From Nocardia abscessus NBRC 100374 (GTDB taxonomy: Bacteria; Actinomycetota; Actinomycetes; Mycobacteriales; Mycobacteriaceae), in assembly GCF_000308455.1 (NCBI RefSeq), contig NZ_BAFP01000006.1:53386-117385 (forward strand): a stretch of 64,000 nucleotides of DNA, written 5' to 3'. Below, one piece after another: positions 18,883 to 29,170 of the stretch (within the stretch, counting starts at the first letter, position 1; each line of letters opens with the position of its first letter). Position numbers and translations under genes: made by a program. The notes under the pieces are model-generated. The model was given only the letters and a program-made list of their open reading frames with translations. It searched no databases and had not been told where the DNA came from.

Positions 18883-20148
18883 GTGGCTCTCGTGGTTCAG
18901 AAGTACGGAGGATCCTCGGTGGCGACCGCCGAGCGGATCCGGCGCGTCGCTGAACGGATCGTGGAGACCAAGAAGCAGGGCCACGATGTGGTGGTCGTCT
19001 GCTCCGCCATGGGTGACACCACCGACGAGCTGCTCGAGCTCGCTCAGCAGGTGGCGCCGTCGCCGCCCGCCCGCGAGATGGACATGCTGCTCACCTCGGG
19101 TGAGCGCATCTCCAACGCGCTGGTCGCCATGGCCATCCACTCCCTCGGCGCCGAGGCCCGCTCGTTCACCGGCTCGCAGGCCGGCGTGATCACCACGGGC
19201 GCGCACGGCAACGCGAAGATCATCGACGTGACCCCGGGTCGCGTCCGCGCCGCGCTGGACGAGGGCCTCGTCGTGCTGGTCGCCGGCTTCCAGGGCGTGA
19301 GCCAGGACAGCCGGGACGTCACCACGCTGGGCCGCGGCGGCTCGGACACCACGGCCGTCGCACTGGCCGCCGCGCTGGACGCGGACGTCTGCGAGATCTA
19401 CACCGACGTGGACGGCGTCTTCACCGCCGACCCCCGGATCGTGCCCGACGCGCAGCGGCTCGAGCAGGTCTCCTACGAGGAGATGCTGGAACTGGCGGCC
19501 TGCGGCGCCAAGGTGCTGATGCTGCGCTGCGTCGAATACGCCCGCCGCTACAACGTGCCCGTGCATGTGCGCTCGTCCTACACCGACAAGCAGGGCACCT
19601 ACGTTTACGGATCGATGGAGGACATCCCCTTGGAGCAAGCAATCCTCACTGGCGTCGCGCACGACCGCAGCGAGGCCAAGGTGACCGTGGTCGGACTGCC
19701 GGACGAACCGGGCTACGCCGCCAAGGTGTTCCGTGCCGTGGCCGACGCCGAGATCAACATCGACATGGTCCTGCAGAACATCTCGAAGATCGAGACCGGC
19801 AAGACCGACATCACCTTCACGCTGCCCAAGACCGAGGGCGCCCGCGCGGTCGAGATGCTGACCAAGCGGCAGGCCGAGATCGGCTTCTCCCAGGTGCTCT
19901 ACGACGACCACATCGGCAAGGTGTCGCTGGTCGGCGCGGGCATGAAGAGCCACCCGGGCGTCACCGCCACCTTCTGTGAGGCGCTGGCCAAGGCGGGTGT
20001 GAACATCGACCTCATCTCCACCTCGGAGATCCGGATCTCGGTGCTGGTCAAGGACACCGAGCTGGACGAGGCGGTCCAGGTGCTGCACAAGGCGTTCGAC
20101 CTGGGCGGCGACGAAGTCGCGGTGGTCCACGCCGGAACGGGGCGATAA
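18883..20148 (+). CDS. ask: Aspartate kinase, alpha subunit
   Basis: A 421-residue lysine/threonine-pathway kinase that phosphorylates aspartate. The start is GTG 18883 ([19 protein letters not shown]), picked by a GGAGGA site seven bases upstream and by the fit to actinobacterial Ask length; an ATG at 18841 would add 14 unrelated residues. The kinase domain carries [18 protein letters not shown] and [20 protein letters not shown]; two ACT domains follow ([35 protein letters not shown] and [43 protein letters not shown]). It is the first gene of an ask-asd operon, with asd three bases downstream. Feedback control by lysine plus threonine is known for this type. Confidence 0.97.
   Translation: MALVVQKYGGSSVATAERIRRVAERIVETKKQGHDVVVVCSAMGDTTDELLELAQQVAPSPPAREMDMLLTSGERISNALVAMAIHSLGAEARSFTGSQAGVITTGAHGNAKIIDVTPGRVRAALDEGLVVLVAGFQGVSQDSRDVTTLGRGGSDTTAVALAAALDADVCEIYTDVDGVFTADPRIVPDAQRLEQVSYEEMLELAACGAKVLMLRCVEYARRYNVPVHVRSSYTDKQGTYVYGSMEDIPLEQAILTGVAHDRSEAKVTVVGLPDEPGYAAKVFRAVADAEINIDMVLQNISKIETGKTDITFTLPKTEGARAVEMLTKRQAEIGFSQVLYDDHIGKVSLVGAGMKSHPGVTATFCEALAKAGVNIDLISTSEIRISVLVKDTELDEAVQVLHKAFDLGGDEVAVVHAGTGR
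19630..20148 (+). CDS. Aspartate kinase, beta subunit (internal in-frame start)
   Basis: In Corynebacterium glutamicum the regulatory beta subunit is made from a start inside ask and is 172 residues long. Here the homologous position is TTG 19630 ([17 protein letters not shown]), preceded by GGAGGA ending seven bases upstream, and it gives exactly 172 residues in the same frame. The product is just the two ACT domains that bind lysine and threonine and pair with alpha. The earlier ATG at 19615 is less well placed. Confidence 0.78.
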   Translation: MEQAILTGVAHDRSEAKVTVVGLPDEPGYAAKVFRAVADAEINIDMVLQNISKIETGKTDITFTLPKTEGARAVEMLTKRQAEIGFSQVLYDDHIGKVSLVGAGMKSHPGVTATFCEALAKAGVNIDLISTSEIRISVLVKDTELDEAVQVLHKAFDLGGDEVAVVHAGTGR

Positions 20149-21186
<1,038 letters not shown>

Positions 21187-21201
21187 GGTCTTCCGGATCC
21201 G

Positions 21202-21230
21202 AACGGGCCGCGGGATTCCCGCGGCCCGTT
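21202..21230 (+). terminator. Terminator of the ask-asd operon
   Basis: A perfect 13-bp stem (AACGGGCCGCGGG at 21202-21214, complement at 21218-21230) closes an ATT loop and is followed by CGTCGTTTCC, the nearest to a T-rich tail in this region. Confidence 0.85.
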
Positions 21231-21385
21231 CGTCGTTTCCGGACGCGAGTCAGCGGGCGCGCAGTCCGTCGAAGTGGGGCGAACGGTGCTCGTGCGGACG
21301 GAGTGCTCAGGGCACTACGACTGATCCTGGCGTGCCCGGCGAAAAGGCCTCGCTCGGCGCGCGGCGCGGCTGTTAGCCTGCGCCG

Positions 21386-22309
21386 ATGGCTCATCCTCAT
21401 CCTCAGGTGTATCTCGGCGATCGGATCGTGGCGGCGGACGCCGCGACGGTGGGCGTCGCATCGTCGGCGGTGCTGTACGGACTCAGCGTCTACACCGTCT
21501 TCCCGGTGCACGTGGAGGGGGCAGCGCATACGGCATTCCGATTGGACGATCATTTCCATCGGCTCGAGGAGTCCTGCAAGATCATCGGGATCGATCGGTT
21601 CGCGGCGGAGTGGGATTTCGAGCGGTTCCGTGCGGCCGTGGTGGAACTGATCGCGGTGAACGATCCGCGCGAGGACGTCTTCGTGCGGGCGACGGTGCAC
21701 GTGGTCGAATCCATTCCGGGCACCCGGGTGCGGGGCTGTGCGATTCGGGTCAGCATGTTCGTCTACGACGCGGTGCCGATTGTCCCGCAGGACGGCATGC
21801 GCCTGAAGTCGAGCCCGTGGCGGCGCATCCCGGACAACGCGATTCCGTCGCGCGCGAAAGTCAACGGTGCGTACGTGAATTCGGTGCTGGCCAAGCAGGA
21901 TGCGATCGACAGCGGCTACGACGACTGCGTCTTTCTCGACGGTAACGGGCACGTCTGCGAACTCAGCGCGGCGAACATCTTCCTCGTCCGCAACGGCACG
22001 CTGATCACGCCGGACGTCTCCTGCGACATCCTCGACGGCATCAACCGCAGGACCGTTCTCACTTTGGCGGCCGAAGACGGCATTCCGGTGGTCGAACGCA
22101 CCGTCGACCTCACCGAGCTGTACATCGCCGACGAAGTTTTCGTGACCGGCACGTCGGCCGGTGCGGCGCCGGTCGTCGAGGTGGACGGCCGCGTGGTCGC
22201 CAACGGTGTGCCCGGCCCGATCTCGCAGGCGCTGCGCAAACGCCACCACGCGGCACTGCGCACCGACAACGTGCACGGCTGGGTCACGGACTTGCCCATC
22301 GTCCGGTAG
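21386..22309 (+). CDS. Class IV PLP-dependent aminotransferase (branched-chain/D-amino acid type)
   Basis: A 307-residue class IV aminotransferase. The PLP lysine lies in PSRAKVNGAYVNSVLAKQDA. Other fold signatures are YLGDRIVAADAATVGVASSAVLYGLSVYTVF, YDDCVFLDGNGHVCELSAANIFLV and ADEVFVTGTSAGAAPVVEVDG. These match the IlvE/D-amino acid transferase branch; the substrate is most likely branched-chain or a D-amino acid but cannot be told apart by eye. The start ATG 21386 sits six bases after TAGCCT, suggesting a leaderless transcript. It is separated from asd by a terminator, so probably not part of that operon. Confidence 0.87.
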   Translation: MAHPHPQVYLGDRIVAADAATVGVASSAVLYGLSVYTVFPVHVEGAAHTAFRLDDHFHRLEESCKIIGIDRFAAEWDFERFRAAVVELIAVNDPREDVFVRATVHVVESIPGTRVRGCAIRVSMFVYDAVPIVPQDGMRLKSSPWRRIPDNAIPSRAKVNGAYVNSVLAKQDAIDSGYDDCVFLDGNGHVCELSAANIFLVRNGTLITPDVSCDILDGINRRTVLTLAAEDGIPVVERTVDLTELYIADEVFVTGTSAGAAPVVEVDGRVVANGVPGPISQALRKRHHAALRTDNVHGWVTDLPIVR

Positions 22310-22325
22310 GCCACGGCGCGGCCGC

Positions 22326-23681
22326 TCAGCGGATGCCGGGGGTGCGCGGATCGGTGCCGAGGCAGGCGAGGATGGCGCAACCCGGCGGGGTGTCCGCGAA
22401 CGGCGGTGCGAGCGGCTGATTCAGGCACGAGAAGACATTGCAGCCCGGGTAGGCGGCGGGCCCGATTCCGAACACCGCGATCAGAATGTCCGTGTCGATG
22501 AAGCGCCGCGCGTCCAACCGCAACGGCGGCTCGACGTACGGGCCCGGGTCGGGCACCGGCCGGTCGTAGAACGCATCGAACACCTTGCGGAAGAATTCGT
22601 AAGGCAATTCCTGCGTGTTCTGCACGACTCCGGACAAGCCCTGACTGCTGACGTTTCCGAAGACGCCGGTCCACACCACCGTGAGATCCAGACTCGGGAT
22701 GACGAAGACGTTCTGCAGCCCCAGGCCGGCCATCGCGTACACGTCGGGGGGCAGGTAGTCCGCGATCTCGGCGCAACCGCTTCCGAGCCAGAACAGGTAT
22801 CCGTAGCACGCGTTGGTGGGTGACGGCGTGCGTGCCTTCCGCAGGTAGTCGAGGGAGACGATCTGCTGTTCGCCCCAGCGTCCGTCGTTGCTCACCAGGA
22901 GTCCGAGCTTCGCGAAATCGTTCGGCGGGATCATCAGGTGCGCGTAGCCGTAGGTGTGCCCGGAGCGGTCGCGGGCCCAGTAGTAGTCGCTGCGGAGAAT
23001 GCCGAGCGGATCGAACAGCTCGCGCTGCGCGAACTGTTGCATCGGTTCGCCGACGGCCAGTTCCAGCACGTAGGCCAGCAGGTCGACATTGCGCTGACTG
23101 TAGGTGAAGACGGTGCCCGGCGGATTGTCCAGCGGCACCCCGAGCGCCTGCACCGGGCTGTCCGGGTCGATCGGGATCACGCCGGTGACACCCTCGGTCA
23201 GCACGCCGACCCGCATACCCGAGGTCTCGGTGAGCAGGTTCTCGATGGTGATCGACCGGTGCTTCGCGTCGCCGAGCCCTGCGGGCAGATAGCGGTCGAT
23301 CGGTGCGTCGAGATCGAGTTTTCCCTGGTCCGAGGCAATCCCGGCGAGCAAGGAGACGACGCTCTTGGTCGAACTCCAGATGTTCCATGCCACATTGCCG
23401 GTCTGGTTGTTCGTCAGCCCCTCGCCGATGAGGCAGTTGTGCCGGAATATCTGCACGTTGAATCGATTTCGCCCGGCCGCGAACGTCAACGCGTCCTGCA
23501 GCTTCACCGAATCCAGCCCGACCTGTTCCGGTGCCGCCCGCTCCAGATCACGTCCCGAGGTGACCGCGCAGCGCACCTGATCACCGGGCGCGGCGACCGC
23601 ATTCCCGGCGAAGAGGTTGCCCGCCACCAGCGAAACCGCCGCGACTCCCGCCAGGAATCCACCGAAACGCCCCATGCGCAA
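22326..23681 (-). CDS. Secreted beta-lactamase-family serine hydrolase (class C-like)
   Basis: A 451-residue protein with a signal peptide (residues 1-31, RFGGFLAGVAAVSLVAGNLFAGNAVAA). It belongs to the serine hydrolase family related to class C beta-lactamases and esterases. The nucleophile motif is WSSTKSVVSLLAG (Ser103, Lys106); a YSQRN motif stands where YxN is expected; RYLPAGLGDAKHRSITIENLLTETSGM is the usual following helix region. It resembles a secreted esterase or D-aminopeptidase rather than a drug-resistance enzyme. Convergent with the aminotransferase (16-base gap). Confidence 0.85.
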   Translation of the reverse strand: MRMGRFGGFLAGVAAVSLVAGNLFAGNAVAAPGDQVRCAVTSGRDLERAAPEQVGLDSVKLQDALTFAAGRNRFNVQIFRHNCLIGEGLTNNQTGNVAWNIWSSTKSVVSLLAGIASDQGKLDLDAPIDRYLPAGLGDAKHRSITIENLLTETSGMRVGVLTEGVTGVIPIDPDSPVQALGVPLDNPPGTVFTYSQRNVDLLAYVLELAVGEPMQQFAQRELFDPLGILRSDYYWARDRSGHTYGYAHLMIPPNDFAKLGLLVSNDGRWGEQQIVSLDYLRKARTPSPTNACYGYLFWLGSGCAEIADYLPPDVYAMAGLGLQNVFVIPSLDLTVVWTGVFGNVSSQGLSGVVQNTQELPYEFFRKVFDAFYDRPVPDPGPYVEPPLRLDARRFIDTDILIAVFGIGPAAYPGCNVFSCLNQPLAPPFADTPPGCAILACLGTDPRTPGIR

Positions 23682-23711
23682 AGGCTAGCGCTCTTCGGCC
23701 TGATCACGCGG

Positions 23712-23885
23712 TCAATAGGCAGGGTGTTTGGCGGGGAACTGGACGTTCGATATCGGCATCGGGCCGATGGTCGGAATCAGGCGCTTGCCCGGCGAACCCC
23801 GGGTGGTCGGGTGCGAGGAGCGGTTGTCGAACCAGCGCAACGGGCAGTGCTCGATGTGCATGGCGTTCGGCAGGAATCGAGTCAT
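23712..23885 (-). CDS. Small hypothetical protein, 57 residues
   Basis: A short reading frame, MTRFLPNAMHIEHCPLRW and onward, ending NVQFPAKHPAY. It has no recognised domain. Third codon positions are mostly G or C, as for its neighbours, which favours a real gene or the end of one. It could also be the surviving C-terminal piece of a larger gene, since the frame is open a little further upstream. It lies between the permease (ends 23908) and the serine hydrolase (starts 23681), all on the minus strand. No ribosome site is clear. Confidence 0.45.
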   Translation of the reverse strand: MTRFLPNAMHIEHCPLRWFDNRSSHPTTRGSPGKRLIPTIGPMPISNVQFPAKHPAY

Positions 23886-23907
23886 CGGGTGCACCGGGTT
23901 CCGGCCG

Positions 23908-25158
23908 CTATCGGCGGTAGCGCTTGCCCAACGCATACAACGCACCGCCGAGCGTGAGTGCGCCGAGCCCGGCGAGCACGGAGTCGAGGGGCAGCGAGAA
24001 CCCCACGACGACGCAGCCCACCGCGCCGACCACGGGTATCCACCGGGGCGGGCGATTCTCCTCGGCGGTCAACGTGGCGGCGCAGATATTGGCGATCAAG
24101 TAGTAGAAGAGCACGGTGAACGAGGAGAACCCGATGGCCGCGCGCAGATCGAAAAGCGCGGCGACCACGGCGACGATCGCGCCGACCACCAGTTCCGCGC
24201 GATGCGGCACCCCGAACTTCGGATGCACGGCGGCGAGCGCTCCCGGTAGATATCGGTCCCGCGCCATGGCGAGCGCCGTGCGCGATACGCCGAGGATCAA
24301 CGCGAGCAGCGATCCGGCCGCCGCGAGCACCGCGCCGATCCGCACCACAGGAGCGGCCGCCGGAACGCCCGCCGCACTGACCACGCGCGCCAGCGGGTCG
24401 GCGGCCTGGGCCAGGCCGCCCGAACCGAGCACGCTCAGCGCCGCGACCGCCACCAGCGTGTAGACCGCGAGGGCGAGTCCGAGTGCGATCATGACGGCGC
24501 GGGGGATGGTGCGTCGCGGTTCGCGCACCTCTTCGCCGAGCGTGGCGATGCGGGCGTATCCCGCGAAAGCGAAGAACAGCAGTCCCGCTGCCGTGAGCAC
24601 ATCGCGCGGACCGATCCGGTCGGGCAAGACCGTTGCCGCCGAGTGCGTTCCGGCCAGCCCGATCACGATCACCACGGCCAGCACCGCGAGCACCACCGCG
24701 ACGAGCACCCGGGTCGCGAACGCCGACTTCTGCACCCCCGTGTAGTTGACGGCAGTGATCGCCACCACCGCTCCGACCGCCACGGCATGCGCCTGCTCGG
24801 GCCAGGCGTAACTACCGACTGTCAGCGCCATCGCCGCACACGAGGCCGTCTTCCCCGCGACGAATCCCCACCCCGCGAGATATCCCCAGAACCGTCCGAG
24901 CCGCTCCCGGCCGTACACATACGTTCCACCGGACACGGGATACAGCGCTGCCAGCCGCGCCGACGACATCGCATTGCAGTACGCCAACAGCGCCGCCACC
25001 GCGAGCGCCACCAGCAACCAACTCCCGGCCGAAGCCGCCGCGGGCGCCAGCGCCGCGAATATCCCCGCCCCCACCATGGCCCCTAAGCCGATCACCACCG
25101 AATCGGTGAGCCCGAGCCTACGGTGCAAGGTTCCGTCCTGCGACGCCATGAGGTGCAT
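23908..25158 (-). CDS. APC superfamily amino acid permease
   Basis: A 416-residue transporter with about 12 hydrophobic helices. The N-terminus carries the APC motif RLGLTDSVVIGLGAMVGAGIFAALAPAAASAGSWLLVALAVAALLAYCNAMSSARLAALYPVSGGTYVYGRERLGRFWGYLAGW, typical of amino acid/polyamine/cationic permeases. Met 25149 (MASQDGTLHRRLG) is an alternative start. It imports an amino acid or polyamine across the inner membrane; the substrate is not deducible. The two-membered gene order has no evident operon partner. Confidence 0.88.
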   Translation of the reverse strand: MHLMASQDGTLHRRLGLTDSVVIGLGAMVGAGIFAALAPAAASAGSWLLVALAVAALLAYCNAMSSARLAALYPVSGGTYVYGRERLGRFWGYLAGWGFVAGKTASCAAMALTVGSYAWPEQAHAVAVGAVVAITAVNYTGVQKSAFATRVLVAVVLAVLAVVIVIGLAGTHSAATVLPDRIGPRDVLTAAGLLFFAFAGYARIATLGEEVREPRRTIPRAVMIALGLALAVYTLVAVAALSVLGSGGLAQAADPLARVVSAAGVPAAAPVVRIGAVLAAAGSLLALILGVSRTALAMARDRYLPGALAAVHPKFGVPHRAELVVGAIVAVVAALFDLRAAIGFSSFTVLFYYLIANICAATLTAEENRPPRWIPVVGAVGCVVVGFSLPLDSVLAGLGALTLGGALYALGKRYRR

Positions 25159-25259
25159 CCTTCCGCACCATCCCCGCCGCCGCAGCGCGGATACGCCTCG
25201 GTGAAGATCACGGGGCTCGATGAAACGACGGGGCGCGTTCAGCCGAGTACGCTCGGCGA

Positions 25260-25718
25260 ATGATCGCGTGCGACGGGCTGTGCACTCGGCCGCTCGACAC
25301 GACTGATCTGCGCATTTTCCTACGGGAGTGCTTCGGGGTCCGTGAGTCGGAGATCTTCGTCAGTAGCGACGACCTTGTCGAAGCGGCGCTCCGGGAAGAC
25401 CAGCGGGACAGCCCCTTCGTGGTCTTCTGCACACACGGTCAGGTCGGCGGAGATTTCGCCGCAACGTTCTCGGTCAGCGCGGATCTGCCGCTGCCCGAAC
25501 AGAATGCAATGGACGGCCGAGAACTCGCCGGCCTGCTAGCAGCCCACACCGCCGGCGATATCCTCTGCGGCTTCGGCGACGAGCCCCAGCCGTGGTTGTG
25601 GACCCTCACACGCCCCGATGGCACCCACGCGACCGTCCACCTCACAGAGCACTCCAACGGCTCCGACTACGACCCGGCATGCCCCTGCCGATACCTCCAC
25701 CGCAACGTCTACGGATAA
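25260..25718 (+). CDS. Hypothetical protein, 152 residues
   Basis: A soluble acidic protein (MIACDGLCTRPLDTTDLRIFLRECFGVRESEIFVSSDDLVEAALREDQRDSPFVVFCTHGQVGGDF...) with several cysteines (CDGLC near the start and DPACPCRYLH near the end) and no membrane segment. I do not recognise the family; its size and context leave open an immunity-like or regulatory role. ATG 25260 lies six bases after TACGCT, a leaderless layout. A 13-bp inverted repeat follows the stop. Confidence 0.65.
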   Translation: MIACDGLCTRPLDTTDLRIFLRECFGVRESEIFVSSDDLVEAALREDQRDSPFVVFCTHGQVGGDFAATFSVSADLPLPEQNAMDGRELAGLLAAHTAGDILCGFGDEPQPWLWTLTRPDGTHATVHLTEHSNGSDYDPACPCRYLHRNVYG

Positions 25719-25727
25719 GTCCGCGCC

Positions 25728-25780
25728 AGTGGCACATGGCTGCGGCGAAACACGAGAAGCCCTCTCGGCCATGTGCCACT
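25728..25780. repeat. Perfect 13-bp inverted repeat with nested hairpin
   Basis: AGTGGCACATGGC (25728-25740) is repeated as its complement at 25768-25780; a short CGAGA/TCTCG pair lies in the loop. It may act as the terminator of the gene ending at 25718 or be the end of an old mobile repeat. Confidence 0.7.
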
Positions 25781-25833
25781 CGTCATCGAAGCGGCGGTGC
25801 GAGCTCGGACACCATGCCGGTGTCACATCCGTG

Positions 25834-26003
25834 GTCGACGTCCCACAAGCGCCTCTCGGCGGGTGGTCGCTCGTAGCGACAAAGGGGTGCGGCCCGGGGC
25901 TGTCCGGACGCCGACGTTGGGTGTCGACGTCCCACAAGCGCCTCTCGGCGGGTGGTCGCTCGTAGCGACGAAGGGTGCGGCCCGGGGCTGTCCGGACGCC
26001 GAC
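25834..26003. repeat. Two-unit tandem direct repeat (period 89)
   Basis: Unit one 25834-25915 and unit two 25923-26003 are nearly identical; they differ by one indel in the A/G run after TCGTAGCGAC, and a 7-base spacer separates them. Each unit contains GTCGCTCGTAGCGAC, itself a small hairpin. It looks like a recent duplication of a noncoding element. Confidence 0.85.
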
Positions 26004-26158
26004 AGGGGTTTCAACCACCGGCCCGCGCAACCTATTCCGCCGAAATTTTGTGACGCTCGCCACTTTTTCCGGGTCTGTTGGAGGCAGTGATCGGCGCGTC
26101 GCGGCCGGTAGGCGCGCCTCTCGGCGCCCAACCTTTTCTTGAATGATTCCAATTCATT

Positions 26159-26189
26159 TTCTTGACTTATTCCAGAAAAGGGTCAGACT
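26159..26189 (+). promoter_or_regulatory. furA promoter and probable FurA/heat-type operator
   Basis: TTCTTGACTTATTCCAGAAAAG (AT-rich within GC-rich DNA) precedes furA, with TTGACT as -35 and CAGACT as -10 element just six bases from ATG 26196. Mycobacterial furA-katG promoters carry a very similar TTGACT-N-TTCCAGAAAA block bound by FurA, so self-repression relieved by peroxide is expected. A second AT-rich dyad-like patch (TTGAATGATTCCAATTCA) lies directly upstream. Confidence 0.7.
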
Positions 26190-26195
26190 CGAAGC

Positions 26196-26621
26196 ATGCG
26201 CACCAACGGCACCGCCCCACGCGAGTGGTTGCGATCAGCGGGTCTGCGGGTCACCGCCCCGCGGCTCGCGGTGCTGAACGCGGTCGTCGCTCGGCCGCAT
26301 TCGGATGCCGACACGGTCGCCGCCACCGTCCGGGAAGCGCTGGGTTCGGTATCGACGCAGGCGGTCTACGACGTCTTGCACGCTTGCGTGCGCGCCGGGA
26401 TCCTGCGCCGGATCGAGCCCGCGGGCTCGTCCGCGTTGTACGAGACCCGGATCGGCGACAACCACCACCATCTGGTGTGCCGAAGCTGCGGTGCGGTCGC
26501 CGACGTCGACTGCGCTGTGGGCGCGGCCCCCTGCCTGGACCCCTCGGACGCTCACGGATTCGTGATCGATGAAGCCGAGGTCGTCTTCTGGGGACTGTGC
26601 CCGACGTGCCGTTCCGAGTAG
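26196..26621 (+). CDS. furA: Fur family peroxide-responsive regulator (FurA)
   Basis: A 141-residue Fur-family repressor. The DNA-binding half is [67 protein letters not shown]. The metal half has the [18 protein letters not shown] cluster (CxxC at the structural zinc site) and a terminal CPTC that may add a second pair. ATG 26196 is close to its -10 box, so the mRNA is probably leaderless. The catalase gene follows after 62 bases and is almost surely co-controlled. Confidence 0.92.
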   Translation: MRTNGTAPREWLRSAGLRVTAPRLAVLNAVVARPHSDADTVAATVREALGSVSTQAVYDVLHACVRAGILRRIEPAGSSALYETRIGDNHHHLVCRSCGAVADVDCAVGAAPCLDPSDAHGFVIDEAEVVFWGLCPTCRSE

Positions 26622-26683
26622 CGGTCCACCCCTCATGCCCGGGCAGCCCTCCCGGGACGATCTTCACCAGCCGAGGAGACTCC

Positions 26684-28144
26684 ATGACCGAACCGACGAC
26701 CACGAACACCGGAATCCCGGTCGAAAGCGACGACGAATCGCTCACCGCGGGCGCGCAAGGCCCGATCCTGCTGCACGACCACTACCTCATCGAGAAGCTG
26801 GCCCAGTTCAACCGCGAACGGGTGCCCGAACGCATCGTGCACGCGAAGGGCGCGGGTGCCTACGGTGAGCTGGTCGTGACCAACGACGTCAGCAAGTACA
26901 CCAAGGCGAAGCTGTTCCAGCCGGGTGCGCGCACGGAATCGCTGGCTCGGTTCTCCACCGTGGCGGGTGAGCAGGGCAGTCCGGACACGTGGCGAGACCC
27001 GCGCGGTTTCGCGGTGAAGTTCTACACCGAGGACGGCAACTACGACCTCGTCGGCAACAACACGCCGATCTTCTTCATCAAGGACCCGATCAAGTTCCCC
27101 GACTTCATCCGGTCGCAGAAGCGCCTGCCCGGCAACGGTCTTCGCGACCACAACATGCAGTGGGATTTCTGGACCCTGCGTCCGGAGACCGCCCATCAGG
27201 TGACCTGGCTGATGGGCGACCGCGGCATCCCGAAGACCTACCGTCACATGAACGGCTACGGTTCGCACACCTACCAGTGGATCAATGCCGCCGGCGAGCG
27301 CTTCTGGGTCAAGTACCACTTCAAGACCGACCAGGGTATCGAGTTCCTGACCCAGGCCGATGCCGACCGGATCGCGGGCGAGGACGCCGATTACCACCGC
27401 AAGGATCTGTGGGAGGCGATCGAGCACGGCGAGTTCCCGAGCTGGACGGTGTACGTGCAGGTCATGCCGGTGGCGGAGGCCGAGGGCTACCGGTTCAACC
27501 CGTTCGATCTGACCAAGGTGTGGTCGCATCGGGACTACCCGCTGATCGAGGTCGGCAAGTGGACGCTGAACCGCAACCCGCGCAACTACTTCGTCGACAT
27601 CGAGCAGGCCGCGTTCGAGCCGTCGAATGTCGTTCCCGGCATCGGCTTCTCGCCGGACAAGATGCTGCTCGGCCGCGTCTTCGCCTACGCGGACGCGCAC
27701 CGCTACCGCATCGGCACGAACTACGCGCAGCTGCCGCCGAATCAGGCCAGGGCGGCGGAGGTGAACTCCTATTCCAAGGAGGGCGGCATGCGCTACCACT
27801 ACAACGACCCGAATGTCCCCGTCTACGCGCCGAATTCGTTCGGCGGCCCGCACGCCGACCCGGAGCGGGCGCCCGACGGCGGCATCTGGGACTTCGACCC
27901 GACCATCGTCCGGGCGGGCTACATCCAGCACGAGCAGGACGGTGACTTCACCCAGGCGGGCACCCTTGTGCGCGAGGTGCTCGATGACGCGCAGCGCGAG
28001 CGGCTGGTGGACAATATCGTCGGCCACGTGCTCGGTGGCGTGCGGGAGCCGGTGCTCAGCCGGGTCTTCGAGTATTGGAAGAACGTGGACGCCGACCTCG
28101 GCAAGCGGGTCGAGGAGGGCGTGCGCGCCGGGCTCGCCGGCTGA
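26684..28144 (+). CDS. katA: Catalase (monofunctional haem, KatA type)
   Basis: A 486-residue haem catalase from ATG 26684, with GAGGAGA upstream. It has the catalytic His53 in [17 protein letters not shown], the family block [48 protein letters not shown], and the proximal haem tyrosine in [19 protein letters not shown]. It breaks hydrogen peroxide into water and oxygen in the cytosol. The length fits small-subunit clade 3. FurA lies directly upstream. Peroxide made outside by the cholesterol-oxidase-like enzyme is one possible source of substrate (inference). Followed by a terminator. Confidence 0.96.
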   Translation: MTEPTTTNTGIPVESDDESLTAGAQGPILLHDHYLIEKLAQFNRERVPERIVHAKGAGAYGELVVTNDVSKYTKAKLFQPGARTESLARFSTVAGEQGSPDTWRDPRGFAVKFYTEDGNYDLVGNNTPIFFIKDPIKFPDFIRSQKRLPGNGLRDHNMQWDFWTLRPETAHQVTWLMGDRGIPKTYRHMNGYGSHTYQWINAAGERFWVKYHFKTDQGIEFLTQADADRIAGEDADYHRKDLWEAIEHGEFPSWTVYVQVMPVAEAEGYRFNPFDLTKVWSHRDYPLIEVGKWTLNRNPRNYFVDIEQAAFEPSNVVPGIGFSPDKMLLGRVFAYADAHRYRIGTNYAQLPPNQARAAEVNSYSKEGGMRYHYNDPNVPVYAPNSFGGPHADPERAPDGGIWDFDPTIVRAGYIQHEQDGDFTQAGTLVREVLDDAQRERLVDNIVGHVLGGVREPVLSRVFEYWKNVDADLGKRVEEGVRAGLAG

Positions 28145-28152
28145 TTTCCGAT

Positions 28153-28190
28153 CGAAGGCAGGTGCGCGTGACGCCGTGCACCTGCCTTCG
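28153..28190 (+). terminator. Terminator after katA
   Basis: A perfect 13-bp stem (CGAAGGCAGGTGC at 28153-28165, complement 28178-28190) with a 12-base loop starts nine bases past the katA stop. Confidence 0.8.
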
Positions 28191-28245
28191 GCGTGTCCGG
28201 CCGATCCTGTTTGCCCGGTGAGTGCCGGGATGTCAGAGTGATGGC

Positions 28246-29160
28246 ATGTCTCGGCTGACACGCGACTACCGGGTGGCACTGGCCGCCGCATTGGCGCTAC
28301 TGACCGGTTGCGGTGCGGAAACCGATGCGGCGCAGCTCGGTTCGGTCACCTCGAGCGTCGAGGCCGGTCCCGCCGCGAACGCGAGCCTGGCCGAGGTGGA
28401 GGCTCGCTACGGCGCGCAGGTAGGGCTGTTCGCCGTAGACACCGGTACCGGCGCGACGGTGACCCATCGCGCCGACGAGCGTTTCCCGTTCCTGTCCACC
28501 TTCAAAACGCTCGCGGCCGCCGCACTGCTGCACGCGCATCCGCTCGACACGGGATACTTCGACCGGGTGATCCGATTCCACGAGGCGGATCTGGTCGAGC
28601 ACTCGCCGGTGACCGGCGCCGCGGTGGCCGACGGGATGACCTTGGCCCAAGTGGCGGAGGCCGCGATCACCCGGAGTGACAACACCGCGGGCAACCTGCT
28701 GCTGCGCGAACTCGGTGGACCGGAGGCGCTCACGGCGTTCCTGCGCACGCTCGGCGATCCGACGAGCAGGCTCGACCGCTGGGAAACGGAACTCAACACC
28801 GCGATCCCCGGTGACGAGCGGGACACCACCACTCCCGCCGCACTGGCCGCGGACTACAGCGCCTTGGTGCTGGGCGACGCGCTCGGTGCACGGGAACGGG
28901 ATCAGCTGATCACCTGGCTGAGGGCGAACACCACCGGCGCCGAGCGCATCCGCGCCGGTCTGCCCGCGGGCTGGGTCACCGGCGACAAGACGGGCACCGG
29001 CTCTTACGGTTGCGCCAACGACGTCGCGGTCGTCTGGCCGGAGGGTGGCCGGGCGCCGATCGTGATCGCGATCCAGAGCCGCAAGGCAGACGTGGACGCC
29101 GAGGTGAACAACGCCCTGCTGGCGGAAGTGACGAAGGCAGTCGTAGACCGTCTGCGGTGA
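28246..29160 (+). CDS. Class A beta-lactamase, predicted lipoprotein
   Basis: A 304-residue class A serine beta-lactamase from ATG 28246. A signal with a lipobox ([10 protein letters not shown], Cys22) suggests anchoring to the outer face of the membrane. All catalytic signatures are present: S84-T-F-K87 (Ambler S70-xx-K73), S144-D-N146 (SDN loop), E180-T-E-L-N184 (E166-xx-N170) and K248-T-G (KTG). It hydrolyses penicillins and cephalosporins; the exact range cannot be read from sequence. Nocardial class A enzymes of this kind are known intrinsic resistance factors. The mature length of about 280 residues is normal. No ampR-like regulator is adjacent. Confidence 0.93.
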   Translation: MSRLTRDYRVALAAALALLTGCGAETDAAQLGSVTSSVEAGPAANASLAEVEARYGAQVGLFAVDTGTGATVTHRADERFPFLSTFKTLAAAALLHAHPLDTGYFDRVIRFHEADLVEHSPVTGAAVADGMTLAQVAEAAITRSDNTAGNLLLRELGGPEALTAFLRTLGDPTSRLDRWETELNTAIPGDERDTTTPAALAADYSALVLGDALGARERDQLITWLRANTTGAERIRAGLPAGWVTGDKTGTGSYGCANDVAVVWPEGGRAPIVIAIQSRKADVDAEVNNALLAEVTKAVVDRLR

Positions 29161-29170
29161 CAGCTGGGTG

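Larger units (their letters stand above)
25719..26195. other. Gene-free stretch with repeats
   Basis: No convincing gene in these 477 bases. They contain a large inverted repeat (25728-25780), a two-unit tandem repeat of about 81 bp (25834-26003), and the furA promoter/operator at the right end (26159-26189). Weak open frames exist on both strands but their composition is that of the repeats, not of protein. Confidence 0.7.

Noticed and set aside
25834..26003. CRISPR array
   Set aside because: Only two units with a 7-base gap and no unique spacers or cas genes.
25536..26152. Minus-strand frames over the tandem repeat region
   Set aside because: They repeat the same peptide because the DNA repeats; no protein-like composition or start signal.
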